Source: Oegoconia quadripuncta
Taxonomy: Eukaryota; Arthropoda; Insecta; Lepidoptera; Autostichidae
Direction: 5' to 3'
DNA length: 64,000 nt
Assembly (NCBI GenBank): GCA_949316235.1
Contig: OX438741.1
Coordinates: forward strand, 12,897,124-12,961,123
The notes below the pieces were generated by a model that had not been told where the DNA came from, ran no database searches, and was given only the letters and a program-made list of their open reading frames with translations. Positions within the stretch are counted from its first letter, which is position 1; every line of letters begins with the position of its first letter. Positions 1 to 11,745 of this stretch are shown one piece after another. The position numbers were made by a program, and so were the translations under genes.

Positions 1-42
1 AATAAGAAATTTTTTATTTGATCCATTTACCGATTCACATTT

Positions 43-488
43 TTTTAATGCACAACGTGTTAGTAGTTGGGGCTCTACCGCCAACTCAAAGCTATAGCGT
101 TAGCCATAGCAATGCACTATCTGTCTTGGTCATTGTGCTACAATATGATAAGGATAGACAGTGCATTATCATGCATTGACGTCACAAACGATAACACTTC
201 CCAAAGCAATTGAGTTCGGCGGTCTGACGGTGAAGATGAGGTACCCGGAAAACCCAACATACTTGGGGGACTGGCTATCTCATCTCTGACAACCGGAACA
301 CCACAATGCTATTAAGATTGCTGCTCGGCGGCAGATTTAGATAAGATGGTGGTAGCTAGCCAGGCGGATATACAAAATGCCCTACTACTAACCAAACCGA
401 GTACTAAACATATACCCCGCTGGGATCGAACCCGCGACCTCCGATTCGTAAACCCAATGTTATTTACAATGAGCGACGGAGGCGGTTT
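43..488 (-). mobile_element. SINE-C copy, interrupted
   Basis: A tRNA-headed SINE in reverse orientation: tail (ttttttaatgcacaacg) at 43-72, then the inserted element, then the body and head. The B-box complement (gatcgaaccc) is near 425, and the head ends at gacggaggcggttt near 487. Confidence 0.75.
73..227. mobile_element. Small inverted-repeat element inside SINE-C
   Basis: The short inverted ends accgccaactcaa near 82 and ttgagttcggcggt near 209 bracket a segment with cagtgcat/atgcac motifs. It splits a SINE-C, whose tail is at 43-72 and whose body is at 228-488. Part of the interior recurs inverted at 4685-4770 (tatggctatagctttgag), so it is an interspersed family. The class is unknown. 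Confidence 0.4.
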
Positions 489-495
489 GCATGTT

Positions 496-680
496 TTAAT
501 TAAGATGGGCTCACCCCTTGCCATGTATTAGTTCTGTATATTTTAAATCGTGCGCTGTGGATGTTGTTTCAAGCATTTTCGAACACCTAGCGTCTGGGTG
601 TTCCAAATGCTCAAACAACATCCAAATTTTGGGATGTTTCTGACAACCCCATGCGGGATTTACATGATAAATTTCGGTGA
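496..680 (+). repeat. Interspersed repeat family E copy
   Basis: An unclassified repeat recognised by 'gggctcacccct', 'gtggatgttgtttcaagca' and 'gttccaaatgctcaaacaac'. Relatives occur at 9886-9990, 11536-11745, 26506-26715 and 60450-60515 (+), and at 30100-30318 and 43410-43608 (-). The open frame over it is not conserved between copies. Confidence 0.5.
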
Positions 681-909
681 GTGTGCTGGCTATCTTATCT
701 CTGTCAATCGGAACACAACAATGCTATTAATATTGCTGCTTGACGGCCAACGAATTAGATATGTTCAATTCGTTGTTGACGGCAGATTAGAGAAGATGGT
801 GGTAGATATCCAGTTGAATATCAACAACGTCAAGGATCTGCTAGGCTTCCTGATGGATCTGGATTAGCAAGAGTAATGCTTCCAACCCACCATGTAAAAT
901 GAATGCATT

Positions 910-1036
910 ATAAATGTATTTATTTCCAAAAAAAAAATGTATTTGTGTAGTTTATCAACCATCTGGTATCCATAATACAAGCCTAGTTGCTTAGTGTGGA
1001 ATTAGATGGCGCTGTGTGCAAAGATATTTATTATAA
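910..1036 (+). mobile_element. SINE-A, 5'-truncated tail
   Basis: Matches the 3' half of SINE-A (ccatctggtatccataatac, then agatggcgctgtgtg). The tRNA-like head is absent. 1037-1635 after it holds nothing I recognise. Confidence 0.65.
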
Positions 1037-1635
1037 GGTATTGAGCTGCGGAAAACTAGAAATTGGTTTAGGCAATGCTCCACTGAGTACCCAATGCTCC
1101 TTGATAAGCGTTTTCTCTGAGGAGTCTGCATATCCCTTGAAGATTTTCCCTTAAACAAAAGAAAGGTTAGTCAAGCGAAGAGATATTGCGATCTTTAAAG
1201 CCACAGTTTAGACAGACACAGTTGCTTATGCATGTCATAACTGACCATGCGGTGAAGTCAGCTGTAAGCTATACATAGGTAAGCAAGCAAGATCACGTAA
1301 GCAAACTATCTAGCGTCTAAATCCGCCGGAATTTAAAAACATTCCGTTAGTTTCGATATGTAAATAAACAATCGTTAGTGTAAAATGTAATGTAAACATG
1401 GTGTAATGTATAATGATAAACATTGTGGTGTACTCAAATAAACCAACTCTATACTTTTATGGTAAAGTGATTCATCTTGAATCTGGTAAGCGTCTCAGGA
1501 GAACAACACTTCAATATTTTTTCATCCCTCATGAAGAAACCGACTAAGTGAGAGTTCTTATTGATTTCGTACTTCTTATGCCGCAGGTAGGAGAGCTCGA
1601 GGCGATACACTTTTTATAATAATAATAATAATAAT

Positions 1636-1863
1636 AAATAAATATTTCGGACACTTACACCAATCATCTAGTCCCAAACTGAACAAAGCTTGTACTATGG
1701 ATACTAGATAGCGGATAAACATACATAAATATTTATATAAACATCCATGACTCAGGAATAAATGTTCATATTCATCACACAAACATTTACCCGTCGCGGG
1801 ATTCGAACCCGCAACCGTTGGTTTCGCTGACAGGGTCACTATCCACTACACCAATCGGTCGTC
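1636..1863 (-). mobile_element. SINE-B, near full length
   Basis: Reverse-oriented tRNA-headed SINE. The B-box complement ggattcgaaccc is near 1800, the A-box complement atccactacaccaatcgg near 1845, and a (TAA)n tail lies at 1617-1640. The open frame across it is a by-product also seen in the copy at 19088. Confidence 0.75.
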
Positions 1864-2008
1864 TTTATCGTTATAGTTATGTAAATATTATATATATATT
1901 TTATTATTATCTATTTTATTTTAGTTGTATATTTTTGATATTTTTTTTTATGATTGACTGGATTCGCGTTTAATTTAATAGTAATTATTACATTTAATAT
2001 TTCACTTT

Positions 2009-2530
2009 CACTGGTGTCGATTCGGTTGTACGCAAACTAAACTGTTTAAGATCGGACCTATACGGAAATACATACGGCGATGTAATACCCACCTACCTAT
2101 ACATAATATACCCGCTCTGACAGTTGCGTCCCGTCCCTCACTGAGTACTGACAGACAAGTAGCACTGTGCGCGATCTCTGATCTAGCACTGTGCGCGTCG
2201 CCGTCCCGATCTCTGATCTAATCCCACCCGTGGACTCACCAAATATCACAAACCATAACTGTGCGTGTGTGAAGTGATACGTGACCTAACCAGCCCACGT
2301 GAAAGACCTGGAGTGCCTAAAACCCTGAGTATCGGTAACGTACCTAACATAGTGTTACTATTGCGATTCCTCCCTTAGCTATTATCCGGGCCAAGCATCT
2401 TCACCCTACATAAACTAAAACCAATTTTAAAGTATGCCTGTCTTTTTCTCTCTGTAACAATATAACGTGACAGCACCAGTCTAAATCTGGTTTTAGTTTA
2501 GTTCGTGTGCAACCAAATCGACACCACTGA
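2009..2530. mobile_element. Non-autonomous inverted-repeat DNA element, about 520 bp
   Basis: About 33 bases at 2009-2043 (tggtgtcgattcggttgtac) are repeated inverted, with a few mismatches, at 2496-2530 (gtgcaaccaaatcgacacca). The interior is relatively GC-rich, has two copies of 'gatctctgatcta' and shows no coding. 2534-3041 beyond it has no recognised feature. The superfamily was not determined. Confidence 0.55.
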
Positions 2531-3041
2531 CTGGTTAACTTCTCCTTTTTTTAAGTCAATTCGTGTCCGGTTAAAATTGTCGAAATAAATTCAAGCATCA
2601 ATTAATTTCTTATTGATTTTTTATTTTAAACTAAAAATTATCTATTTAAAAATTATCATCCAACGGGAATAGACCTTTGTGGGAATCTTTAGAAACAAAG
2701 TGACTACTTAGTTATGCCTTTTGGCACCTTCCTTTTAGTGAAATGGGGTAATTACTTCCATTAAAGCAATTTGAAAGGCACTTGTCCTATCTTAAATGAG
2801 ATTGTAGTTGACAGGTTGCCTTGTAGTTCTAATACATGTATCTACTTAGATAACTAAAATTGAAAATTTGGAAAAGCCCCGAGGAACTAATCGTAATAAT
2901 ACTATAGGTATTTAGCTAACAGGCGATAAACGTTTATATCACATAAGATAATATTTGTCCTGTGTGCGAAGTGCCTTTTTTTTCTTTTTATTTTAAGCAG
3001 GGACAGTTGCTGTCAAGCCGATAGGCTTTTTTTTTCGTCTC

Positions 3042-3188
3042 GTTTTTAACTTGACCATCGCGTTCGCGTTTACGCAAAAAGTATCTATGAAAAAAATCGT
3101 TTTGCAAACTATCTGCTAGAGGCGCTGCATATTTCTTCATACAAATCGTCACGTAAACGTGAACGCGATAGTAAAGTTAAGTCGAAAC
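3042..3188. mobile_element. Short MITE-like element, about 147 bp
   Basis: The end cgttcgcgtttacg (ending 3074) pairs with cgtaaacgtgaacg (from 3152) as part of a roughly 28-base inverted repeat that includes the outer ttaacttgaccatcg/cgatagtaaagttaa. The interior is noncoding. Confidence 0.55.
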
Positions 3189-3452
3189 AAAACTCACATT
3201 CCGCTCTCTGCACATTCGCTTTGGCTCGACTTTCTTTTGTGTTTTGACCTTAGATAAAGGATTAGAAGAAAGTTACCTACGCATGATATTATTAATTTAA
3301 TTGACATTTTAAAATAGAATTATGCATGACATTATTAATATTATTGAAATCTTATTATATTCGTTGAAATAGGCTAAAGTGTACATTCAATTTGCCATTA
3401 TATGTTTACTTGTTGATTGACTGTGGAATTGGAGTTCTTTGAACTGGCAAAA

Positions 3453-3652
3453 TTTTTTTTTATGCGCAACGGATTGGTACTTGACAATCACGCCTGATGT
3501 TAAGTGATGATGTTAGATAAGATGGTGGTAGCTAGCCAGGCGGACATTTAAAATGCCCTACCACCAACCAAATCGAGTACTTAAACATGTACCCTGCTGG
3601 GGATCGAACCCGCGACATCTGAATCGTAAAACCAATGTTGTTTAAACATACA
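3453..3652 (-). mobile_element. SINE-C, internally deleted
   Basis: The tail (tttttttatgcgcaacgg) joins directly from 'gttaagtgatgatg' to 'ttagataagatgg', losing about 140 bases of the middle. The B-box complement gatcgaaccc is near 3602. 3653-4194 after it is unannotated. Confidence 0.7.
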
Positions 3653-4194
3653 TAATGTAGTATCATAAAAATTATAAGTATTGGTAATTAAAACGACATT
3701 AATAACATAGATATCCCTTTCCTCCATATTGCCATGCCTGACAAGGTACATGTGCAAGTTAGTACTTACCTATTTGCTAGTTAGTAATGTAACTATGACA
3801 TGTTTAATGCAATAAATATATGAAAATGAATTAGTACTTAATCTAAGGTTTTGACCTAACAACCGGTGACAACGTCTGAAAATGACTATTGTTTTTTTAT
3901 TAAAAAGTTTCTGTGCAGCCAAGTCTAATACTAATGTAATGAATTTGTATGAACATTTCGCCATAGGTATACAATATTTATGAGTATGAATGAATCTTTA
4001 AGAAAACAAAAACGATCCATTACCTCTGCAGGTGTTTATAAAGCGGATAGATTGTTTGCTTTAGTTGCTTGAATAGGGAACCCTCTTTTAATTCTATTCT
4101 ACTTTGTGAGTCTCTGATGGATGTAGGCACAATCAAAGATAGAGATAACATTTTATTAATAAACTTATGCCTATTGGAGATTTTTATTTTGCTA

Positions 4195-4300
4195 ACAATC
4201 AATACAATACAGTACAAATATACTTTATTGTACAACAGAAAAGAGAATACAGTTTCAGAAAAGTGGTAAGAATAGAATGTACAATTTGGCAATGTAGCAA
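4195..4300 (-). mobile_element. LINE 3' end, antisense
   Basis: 'tactttattgtacaacagaa' and 'gtacaatttggc' match the antisense 3' terminus of the LINE seen better at 18806-18925, including the complement of its tgtacaataaag end. Confidence 0.5.
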
Positions 4301-4340
4301 TCATGTGGTAGGGAAATAAACTTAGAATTTAGATAAATAG

Positions 4341-4588
4341 TAATAATAATAAATATCCTTAGACATACACACAGCGCCATCTAGTTCCACAGTAAGCAAC
4401 TATAAGCTTGTGTTGTGGATACCAGATGATATATGATATATTACATAAATACATTTTTGTAAACAAATACTTATTATAAATGAAAACATCAATAACTCGG
4501 GTACACATATCCGTATTCATCACACAAACATATGCCCCTAGTGGAATTCGAACCCGCAACCTTACTAACCCCTACATCAAACAGGTCG
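4341..4588 (-). mobile_element. SINE-A, head partly deleted
   Basis: Reverse SINE-A from the tail at 4341 to acaggtcg at 4588. About 19 bases of the tRNA-like head between the B and A boxes are missing compared with the copy at 24917. Confidence 0.75.
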
Positions 4589-6540
4589 TAGATACTTAAC
4601 CCAATTATAAACTGTAACTATTTTAAATCAAATCAATGTCAAAGTAGAAGAATATATATTCTTTTTTATTTATAACAATATGTAGGCGAACTCCAGCAGT
4701 CCGTTCTTGTCATATCGTAACACAATGACAAAGACGGACAGTGCATAGGTATCGCTATGGCTATAGCTTTGAGATGTAAAAAAAAATGATTAGAATAACG
4801 GTGCGACTGAGTTGAAATCTGGAAATCAATTTGCCAAAAAAAGGATCCGTCAGTTCATCAGTTAGTCAGTCAGTTTAAAATTTCGAATTTGAATTCCAAT
4901 AACCCAAACCCACCAATGTGGATCAGCTCAAAAGAACGACACCGTTACACGTTTACTTTAGGTGAGTACATGTTATATTTTTTGAACAACTAAAACGTCA
5001 ACGAATCACCAATATTCCATCGATTCCAATCCTACTAAATTCCGGGTACAGAATGGTTTACTTTGTATGGGTAATTGAAATGTATTTGATCGAATTCGAT
5101 AAAATAAAATAAAATAAATAAAAATAAAAATTATTTATTTGCAAGAATATGGTACAATAAGGTCTTAATAAATTATTTTCCAAGACATACTCTGCTTTAA
5201 GAAGCGTGCAAAATATTATAATATGTGAAGACAGATCATGCATTAAAAATCAATAAATTGGAAAAATATAATGTCAAAACCTGTCGTCTTACAGATCAGA
5301 AAGATAATTTAAACGATGAATAAAATAAAATAACAATTCATTAAAATGTCAGTAAAAAAGGCATGCAAATGTCAGTAACCATGATGGTTCATTGGGGAAA
5401 GTTGTTCATAATCAAGAGTTGTGTTACAAGTTAATGGGAATTACACAAATTCAAAATCACCTGTATGTCTAAGTAACCTAAGAATAAAAAAAATCCTCTT
5501 TACTGAATTCGGCTAATAAAAGCATATAATAATTATGATATATATGACAGTTTTGCGCCTTGGCAATGACCCCTCATTGGCCCCTTTATTTCCCTCTAAA
5601 TTTCTCTAGTGGTGTGTCCATCCCGACACCCACTGATGAGATTACTCAAGTGTTTGTTTTTCGGTTGCTTTTTGCTTGTAATCATATTGGGTCATGGTCC
5701 TTAACCATGTTATCGGTTCATGTCCCGATAAAAGGAGCAGTTTAATAAAAAATCAGCTATATAGATAATAAAATATGTGCTGTCATTAATTCGTCATTAT
5801 GGGGAAGAGCAGTGGAAAATATTGTGGAATATTTACTAAAGATAGTAAAAGAAAAAAAATGACAATGAAAAAATGTTTATTTCAGTACCTTAATATAACA
5901 ATCAATGAGGTATCGGGGGTCTCCTTTTAAGTATAAAATACCTGTGTTAGGAGGCTCCGCTCTTCCATAACTAAACGTTAAATAAATGTCCAATTAAGGT
6001 TAAGGTGAAATAGGTTAATATTATGCTACTTATAAAATAAGAATGAAATAAAAATGTAATAAAAACTAATTTGTTGTGTATGTGTGTGTGCGAGTATATG
6101 TTTGTGTATGAGTGTGTGTGTGTATGAGTGTGTGTCTGTATGAGTGTGTATATATTTATAGTGTAAGAACCTATTTAAATGAATACGTTATGGTAGGAAA
6201 GCGGCTAGTATTGGGACACAGCCTCCTCTCATTTGAAATGGTATATGATCTGTGCGGATTAGTGGATATGTGTCAGACTGGGTGGTCACCTGACAGTCGG
6301 TGTTTAAAGCCGCTTTGTAGGCTACCAATTTGGCCTAGCGACTGCCTTTAATTGAAATCACCCAGGATCGACTATTTAAAGTGCCCTCCGAAGCACAGAT
6401 AGTCCAGTGTTTTAAAATCTCAGGCATGTGAGGATTTGAGGATGGTAGACAGATTATTTACAATGATCGGTTTATTGTTAATTTGTAACAATGACATGAA
6501 AAGATAGTTTTAGTATCTCTGAGGAATAAATTTCAGGAAA
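4589..6540. other. Unannotated AT-rich stretch
   Basis: Holds an (AAAAT)n run near 5098-5135, a piece of the small element of 73-227 at 4685-4770, and a (TG)n-rich tract at 6075-6150. The open frames in it have no recognisable protein similarity. Confidence 0.5.
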
Positions 6541-7090
6541 TCAATATATTAACTTTGGCATCGCAATATATTTACGAAAACTTAATGTACGTACGAAAGA
6601 ATCTGCATTTGTTTAGGAAAAATTGTGAAATACACAATGTTAATACAAGATATAAAAATAAACTTGCTGTCCATAGCAGTCGCTTACACAAAGTCACTAA
6701 GTCATTCAAGGGACAATGTATACGCTTTTATAATAAGGTTCCGGTAGACATTAAAAATTTGCCTTTAAATAAATTTAAAACAACCATTAAACAGAAACTA
6801 TGTGCCAAAGGCTATTATAAAATTTCTGACTATCTGGATGATAAGAATGCGTGGACATGAACCGCTCGGCAATATCCAGTAAATTCTTATTTTTCTTTGT
6901 CGAATCATAAATTTAACAATTATTCCAAATTGTATTTGTATTGGCTTATTTAAAAAGTGCAACCCTTGAGTTTCTTGCTCGTTCTTCTCTGGGGAGACTG
7001 CCTAGTGAATGAGCGATAACTGTATGTCATGACGATTTCAAATGTTATTCTTATAACTTACGAAATAAAACATTTTTGATTTTGATTTTA
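6541..7090 (+). mobile_element. LINE family A, 3' end with C-terminal coding remnant
   Basis: The frame at 6555-6857 encodes the reverse transcriptase C-terminus ([14 protein letters not shown], then FYNKVPVDIKNLPLNKF and [11 protein letters not shown]). It matches the better copy at 41077-41664. The 3'UTR with 'gagtttcttgctcgttcttctc' and a tttttgattttgatttt tail ends near 7088. It is truncated at its 5' end. Confidence 0.8.
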
Positions 7091-7619
7091 TTTAAGCTAA
7101 TGGTGGGGGGTAGTAGGTGGCTGCCGTAAGTAAAAGTGCCAGATTGGTAATGTCAGTAGGTAATGTGTTCTTCACAAATCTTTGTGACAAACTGCACCTT
7201 GCAACTCGTCTACTATTCACTTGCGCAATGTAAACGCGGCTTAAGCAACTACAGATTTACGACCAAAAAGAATTTCGCATATAAAAAAACCAGCCCACAT
7301 CCCATTCATTTCGGCAAAACAAATAGATTGGAAAAATAGCTATAAATATGTCAATTCCGTGTGATTTAATGGCGAGCTATGGCTGCTTATAAATAGCTGA
7401 AGTGGATACTTGTAGTGTTTGTGTTGGGACTGCTGGAGGCCGATGGGAGTGGTTTTGATGACTCCGCGACGGGCAGCAAAATACGTTGTAGAAGTTTACA
7501 GAAATGACTTCTTTTACTACTCCATTTCAAATGAACAAAATGAATATAAAAAATGTATACTGTATATTAGTTTCCCCCCACACACACATCACATTTCATT
7601 GTAGAAATAAGCAGAACCT

Positions 7620-7690
7620 GTTGTGTCGTCTCTATTATGTTGTATCGTATGTTTTTTTTCTTGTGTGCAATAAATGATAAATAAATAAAT
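7620..7690 (+). mobile_element. Probable LINE 3' terminus
   Basis: 'gtgtgcaataaatgataaataaataaat' is a poly(A)-signal-like end with a (TAAA)n tail. No coding portion is attached. 7090-7620 is otherwise unannotated; 7691-8151 holds only a CA-rich run near 7685-7720. Confidence 0.35.
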
Positions 7691-8154
7691 CACACACCCC
7701 TCCACACACACACACACTTGCCCTAGACCACTATCCACATGCTTCAACATATATACTTTAAGCATCATACCGCGTCACTTATAGATAATGTATTCTCAGT
7801 GTTCTTGTTGTAATGTCTAATATTAAGGGAGTGAGAGCCTGTAGATCTGTAGAACAGGTTTCGAACATATTTCAGACTCCAGTCTCTCACAAAGGAATTT
7901 GTTTTTGTATTTACCTAACTTTACTATTTAACAATGTACCTATTTCTTTGTGGTGAGATAATAAATATTTATTATTATTATTAATTACATATTTGTGTCT
8001 TTTGGAGTCGAAACCTTAGGACCGTGGAGTCCGGAAGCGCGACGATTTCTTAAATAATAAATAATATATAAATAGGTAAATCATTTATTTTCAGGCAACT
8101 GTAAACGGATAGCGGATCGGGAATAGAAACAACATAGACCGTATCTTCTTTTAA

Positions 8155-8513
8155 AGGTCTTAGCATACGTGACGTGTTTATTCTCGTGCCGGACGGAACG
8201 GGACGATTTTTTGACATCGTTGCATTTGAAAACATAGCAATAAAATACAAGTGGCGAGAAACACGGGCGGAACGGGACGGCAATAGAAAAAACATCGTTA
8301 TGGCATCTTCTTCATCTAATGCTACGGCAACCATTGCTAGTTCTTCAAAAGTAAAATCGAACATTTTGTGCTGAAATACGGTTGCAGCACTAGCACGACT
8401 ATCGTTGAACACCGTCACTGTACGTATGTTTTAAAACCACTTTCACGTTAGGAACTATACCCGTCCCGTCTCCGTTCCGTCCGAGAAATTACCCGTCACG
8501 TATGCTAAGACCT
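8155..8513. mobile_element. PIF/Harbinger-like miniature element with transposase N-terminal remnant
   Basis: The inverted ends AGGTCTTAGCATACGTGAC (8155) and its complement (ending 8513) are perfect over 19 bases. They are flanked by a direct TAA on both sides (8152-8154, 8514-8516), the 3-bp TWA target duplication of PIF/Harbinger. On the - strand a frame from about 8366 begins MFDFTFEELAMVAVALDEED, which resembles the start of insect Harbinger transposases (family judged from memory). It runs out through the inverted end without a catalytic core, so the element is non-autonomous. Confidence 0.75.
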
Positions 8514-8704
8514 TAATCCTCTCGATTCAACGGCATATTATTATATAATTGATTAAATATAAGTTGATCTCATCAATCATTATATTGTCATATACATATT
8601 ATTGTATATGAACTGTATTTTTCCCAAAAACTATATCAGTGATTTACAGAGATTGAACGGAAGTGAAATCAGTAATCGATATCTTACTAAAACAATTGTT
8701 ATTA

Positions 8705-9011
8705 TTTTTTTTATGCAGGACTCGTTCGTACTTCACCTCAATCACACCTAATGTTAAATGAAGATGAGGTCTAAGGTAGAAGCGTACTGACCCGGAAACC
8801 CCATCTCATTTGGGGGTCTGGCTATTTAATCTCTGACAACCGGAACACAACAATGCTATTAACATTGCTGCTTGGCGGCAGATTTAGATAAGATGGTGGT
8901 ATCTAGCCAGGCGGACATTTAATTGCCCTACCACCAAACAAACCGAGTACTTTTACCATGTACCCCGCTGGGGATCTAACCCGCGACCTCCGAATCGTAA
9001 ACCCAATGTTG
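8705..9011 (-). mobile_element. SINE-C, near full length
   Basis: Reverse SINE-C from ttttttatgcagg to 'cgaatcgtaaacccaatgtt'. The B-box complement is altered to gatctaaccc near 8974. The outermost head is replaced by a second, opposite SINE-C piece. Confidence 0.75.
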
Positions 9012-9092
9012 CGTACGTTACCACCTTCGGCCTCATCTTCACTTAATATCAGGTGTTATTGAGATCAAGTGCTAACGGGTTGTGCATAAAAA
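9012..9092 (+). mobile_element. SINE-C tail, opposite orientation
   Basis: 'ccaccttcggcctcatcttc' through 'ttgtgcataaaaaaa' is the SINE-C 3' end on the + strand. It abuts the head of the preceding - copy, giving an inverted pair. Confidence 0.65.
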
Positions 9093-9299
9093 AATGCATA
9101 AAGGTATATTTGGAAGTTACATTCATGGCTATAGGGAGAATATTATCGTCACAGTACATTTTGAAAATCTAATGTATGTAAAAAAATAGAATCATTTAGA
9201 AAACAATTGAATGGACAAAAATTGGTAAAACAACCGACTTCAGTAAGGTTCCACCCTCTATCTCCAGAGAGCATTATCAGATCCAAATTGGCAATAAAT

Positions 9300-9365
9300 T
9301 CTATCAAATCAATCAATCAATCAAATACGCTTTATTGTTTAAATAAGGAAGGTACATTTAAATAG
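9300..9365 (-). mobile_element. LINE 3' end, antisense, with (TCAA)n
   Basis: 'aatcaatcaatcaatcaaa' followed by 'tacgctttattgtttaaata' is the complement of an aataaagcg-type LINE terminus with a short tetranucleotide tail. Confidence 0.4.
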
Positions 9366-9377
9366 GTTTAGGACCCG

Positions 9378-9590
9378 ATTTCGAAAGACATATAAGCGAA
9401 AGCCATTTGTGCGACGCCAGATAATCGAAATGCCATATGAACGAAACGCCATTTAGCCGACGGGCCATTTATGCGAACAAATGCGAAAGCCATAAGATCA
9501 AACTTCAATATCGAAAGCGAATACGACAACACGAGAGCTATAGTAAATATACTAGCAAAATCCATTAGCTTAGCAAAAGCCGTAAGCTTA
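9378..9590. repeat. Degenerate short tandem repeat, gcgaa-gccat type
   Basis: Units of about 18-20 bases recur with variation: gcgaaagccatttgtgcga, atcgaaatgccatatgaacg, aaacgccatttagccga, gggccatttatgcgaac, aatgcgaaagccataag. It is a decayed minisatellite. 9591-9885 shows nothing I recognise. Confidence 0.5.
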
Positions 9591-9885
9591 TCAGATTAAC
9601 AAAATACATTATAATTTATGTGATTTATTAATAGATTCCGGTGATAAGGCTTATACATGTCCCACTTGTGGGCATGTCAGTTCCCACGTCACTTACGAAG
9701 AGGGTTGACGGGTGCGCGATATGGGTATTTAGATTGTTGTGGAGGAAATACTCTTCAATTCGATTTAGCCCATTCCAATTCGGGGAGATCAAGACCGCCA
9801 GAATAACCTCACTGAATATTAAAAAGAAAGTTTGTCACCCAATTACTCTATTCGTCTAAACGGGTTTAGGTTAAATTTAGGACAG

Positions 9886-9990
9886 AGATTTTGTCCCAAA
9901 AAACATCTATAAATTTGCACGTTTCAACGACGATAGGCTCATCCCCTGTCACGTGTGCATTTCTGCTCTTTGTAGCATAGGGTGTAAGAA
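9886..9990 (+). repeat. Interspersed repeat family E fragment
   Basis: 'gcacgtttcaacgacgatag' and 'gctcatcccctgtcacgtgt' match the family E 5' portion also at 26550 and 11560. 9991-10400 has several 'gctacg' motifs but no defined element. Confidence 0.45.
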
Positions 9991-10399
9991 TGCAGCTCGT
10001 AGCAACGAAGCGCGTATGCAGCACGTCAACAGGCGCAGTTGCGATAGCATAGCCTACGCAATGGATTGTGCTACGTGCTACGCTGCTACGTATACGCCTT
10101 CGAATTGACCCGGGCTTAAGGTTAAGCGCAATGGCGTGCCTACTGTTTCCAAATAGGGCAAACCTGACAATATTTTTGTGGTTTTTACCCAGCTAGTGAT
10201 ACAAAAAAATATAATGTCGATAAACAATAACAATAAAATGAATGGAAAATAACCGTCATGAAAGCTATTTTTTTATATATACATTTATATATACAAGTTT
10301 TATGCACATAACAAGGATCTTTATGTATTTATTTAATTTACATAGCACATTTTAATTCATTTGACTTGTCCTGTCTTTATGCAACTAGCGACGGTAACT

Positions 10400-10584
10400 C
10401 GTCTGCTCTGGGTGCGACAGTAAACCAGCGCTGAGCTCTTATAGGGTCAGCATATAGCTGAGTCGTTTCCCTTTCGCTGCTGCGACACTTATCTGAGTGT
10501 TCTGTTATTTTACATGCCTAACAATTGTTGTATATGTGTTATAGTGGCGAATAAACAGTTTCTTTCTTTCTTTCTTTCTTTCTA
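10400..10584 (+). mobile_element. LINE 3' terminus with (TTTC)n tail
   Basis: The segment ends 'gttatagtggcgaataaaca' then gtttctttctttctttcttt at about 10558-10583, a poly(A)-signal-like end with a simple-repeat tail. Upstream coding is not recognisable. Confidence 0.4.
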
Positions 10585-10616
10585 TTTAGGTATTATTTAT
10601 AATTAGCCTTTAGGCT

Positions 10617-11103
10617 TCTCGAGTGCAGGTCAGAGCGATTCATTTGATTTTTTTTTAAGAAATCTTCAATAAGAGCGCCACTGGACAAAATAAACCCTTT
10701 TTAGTGCGTGTCGGGACGGCACGAGGTTCCGACAGACAAGTAAGGGCCACGTCTGTCCTCATTTTTCTATGTTGGTCCAGCCCAAATCTATTTTGCATAT
10801 AACAGGCTTCTATAGTGACCTCACTATTTCATGGCTACACCATATTGCCCAAGGGAATAGAATCCTAGCTCAAAGCATGTTTACGAACTTATCTAGGGGT
10901 GTGGTGTCCGGAGGTTTGCCCGGAAATCTCCAAGCACCGGATTGTTTGATTGAGGTTGTGGCAATTAGGGAACGACTAATTGAGTAATTTGACTGTCGCT
11001 TTAAGAGTGTTTTGTCCGTCCAATGGCATTCATACAAACTTTCAAGTCCAAATTTTTCGAAACTAATAAACCGATTCTAATGAAACTTTATGCGCATAAA
11101 GCA
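10617..11103. repeat. Interspersed repeat family D
   Basis: Carries 'ccactggacaaaataaaccc' near 10679 and 'tttttcgaaactaataaacc' near 11055. The same modules occur at 13185-13330, 14650-14780 and 56625-57160, where they are joined by 'gggtttatcc'. Class unknown; 10730-10985 in the middle is unrecognised. Confidence 0.4.
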
Positions 11104-11265
11104 CGTACATAGATAGTAGAGAACATTTTAAAATCTTTACCAAATCGTCGGTCCCCCTCGTGGAGGGTCTGCCCACGCTGCGTCTTCCGGTGCGTGGTCG
11201 CCATTCGAGAACCTTTCCGCTCCAAAGGCAATCGGTCCTACGAGCAATGGTCATGCTCGGAGATA
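11104..11265 (-). mobile_element. RTE-type LINE C-terminal fragment, antisense
   Basis: The - frame reads [20 protein letters not shown] then RRSVGRPSTRGTDDLVK, the C-terminal motif of RTE-type elements common in Lepidoptera. The + copy at 38330 has the same motif. Truncated on both sides. Confidence 0.65.
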
Positions 11266-11535
11266 TTACCGTCATGACGAAAAACGATGGGTATGTGTAT
11301 TCGACGAGTATTTTTTCGTGGTGGAGCGTAGTGCTTATATTTATATTCTGGTGGGACGTCTCCTGGGCTTTGTTAGCGACTGGGACAACGGGGATTTTAT
11401 TTGTATAGATAGCCCCTATTAGCCTCAAAGATAATTGAATGAAACGCGAAAATAAACTGACAGTGTATATGTCTGTTTGTTGTGTGGTTTCGATACGAAA
11501 ACAGAATAGAACCGTGTCTCTTCCCGTGGGTGTCA

Positions 11536-11745
11536 TAAAAGGTGGCTAAGGGACTTTCCATCAAACTTTGCATTTTAACGGCGGTGGGCTCACTTGTCAC
11601 ATGTATATTCCTGTATCATCTATAATCTCGAAAAGTTAATCGTGTTGTTTCCAGCATTAAAATTTACTGTTTGGAACACCTAAACGCTAATGTTTGGGAT
11701 GCTTCTGAACAGCTTTGGGATGAGGGTCGTGACTTTATAACTTAG
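11536..11745 (+). repeat. Interspersed repeat family E copy
   Basis: 'ggctaagggactttccatca' opens the unit; 'gctaatgtttgggatgcttc' and 'gggatgagggtcgtgac' close it. 11746-12112 after it has no recognised element. Confidence 0.5.

Noticed and set aside
6075..6150. TG-rich tract as a regulatory element
   Set aside because: It is an ordinary imperfect microsatellite with no nearby gene.
8174..8374. 66-codon + frame within the Harbinger-like element
   Set aside because: The opposite strand carries the recognisable transposase start; this frame is its shadow.
11063..11536. 157-codon - frame as a possible gene
   Set aside because: Only its end (ARRTDCLW...) is meaningful, and that is an RTE LINE fragment. 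The rest crosses unrelated repeats.
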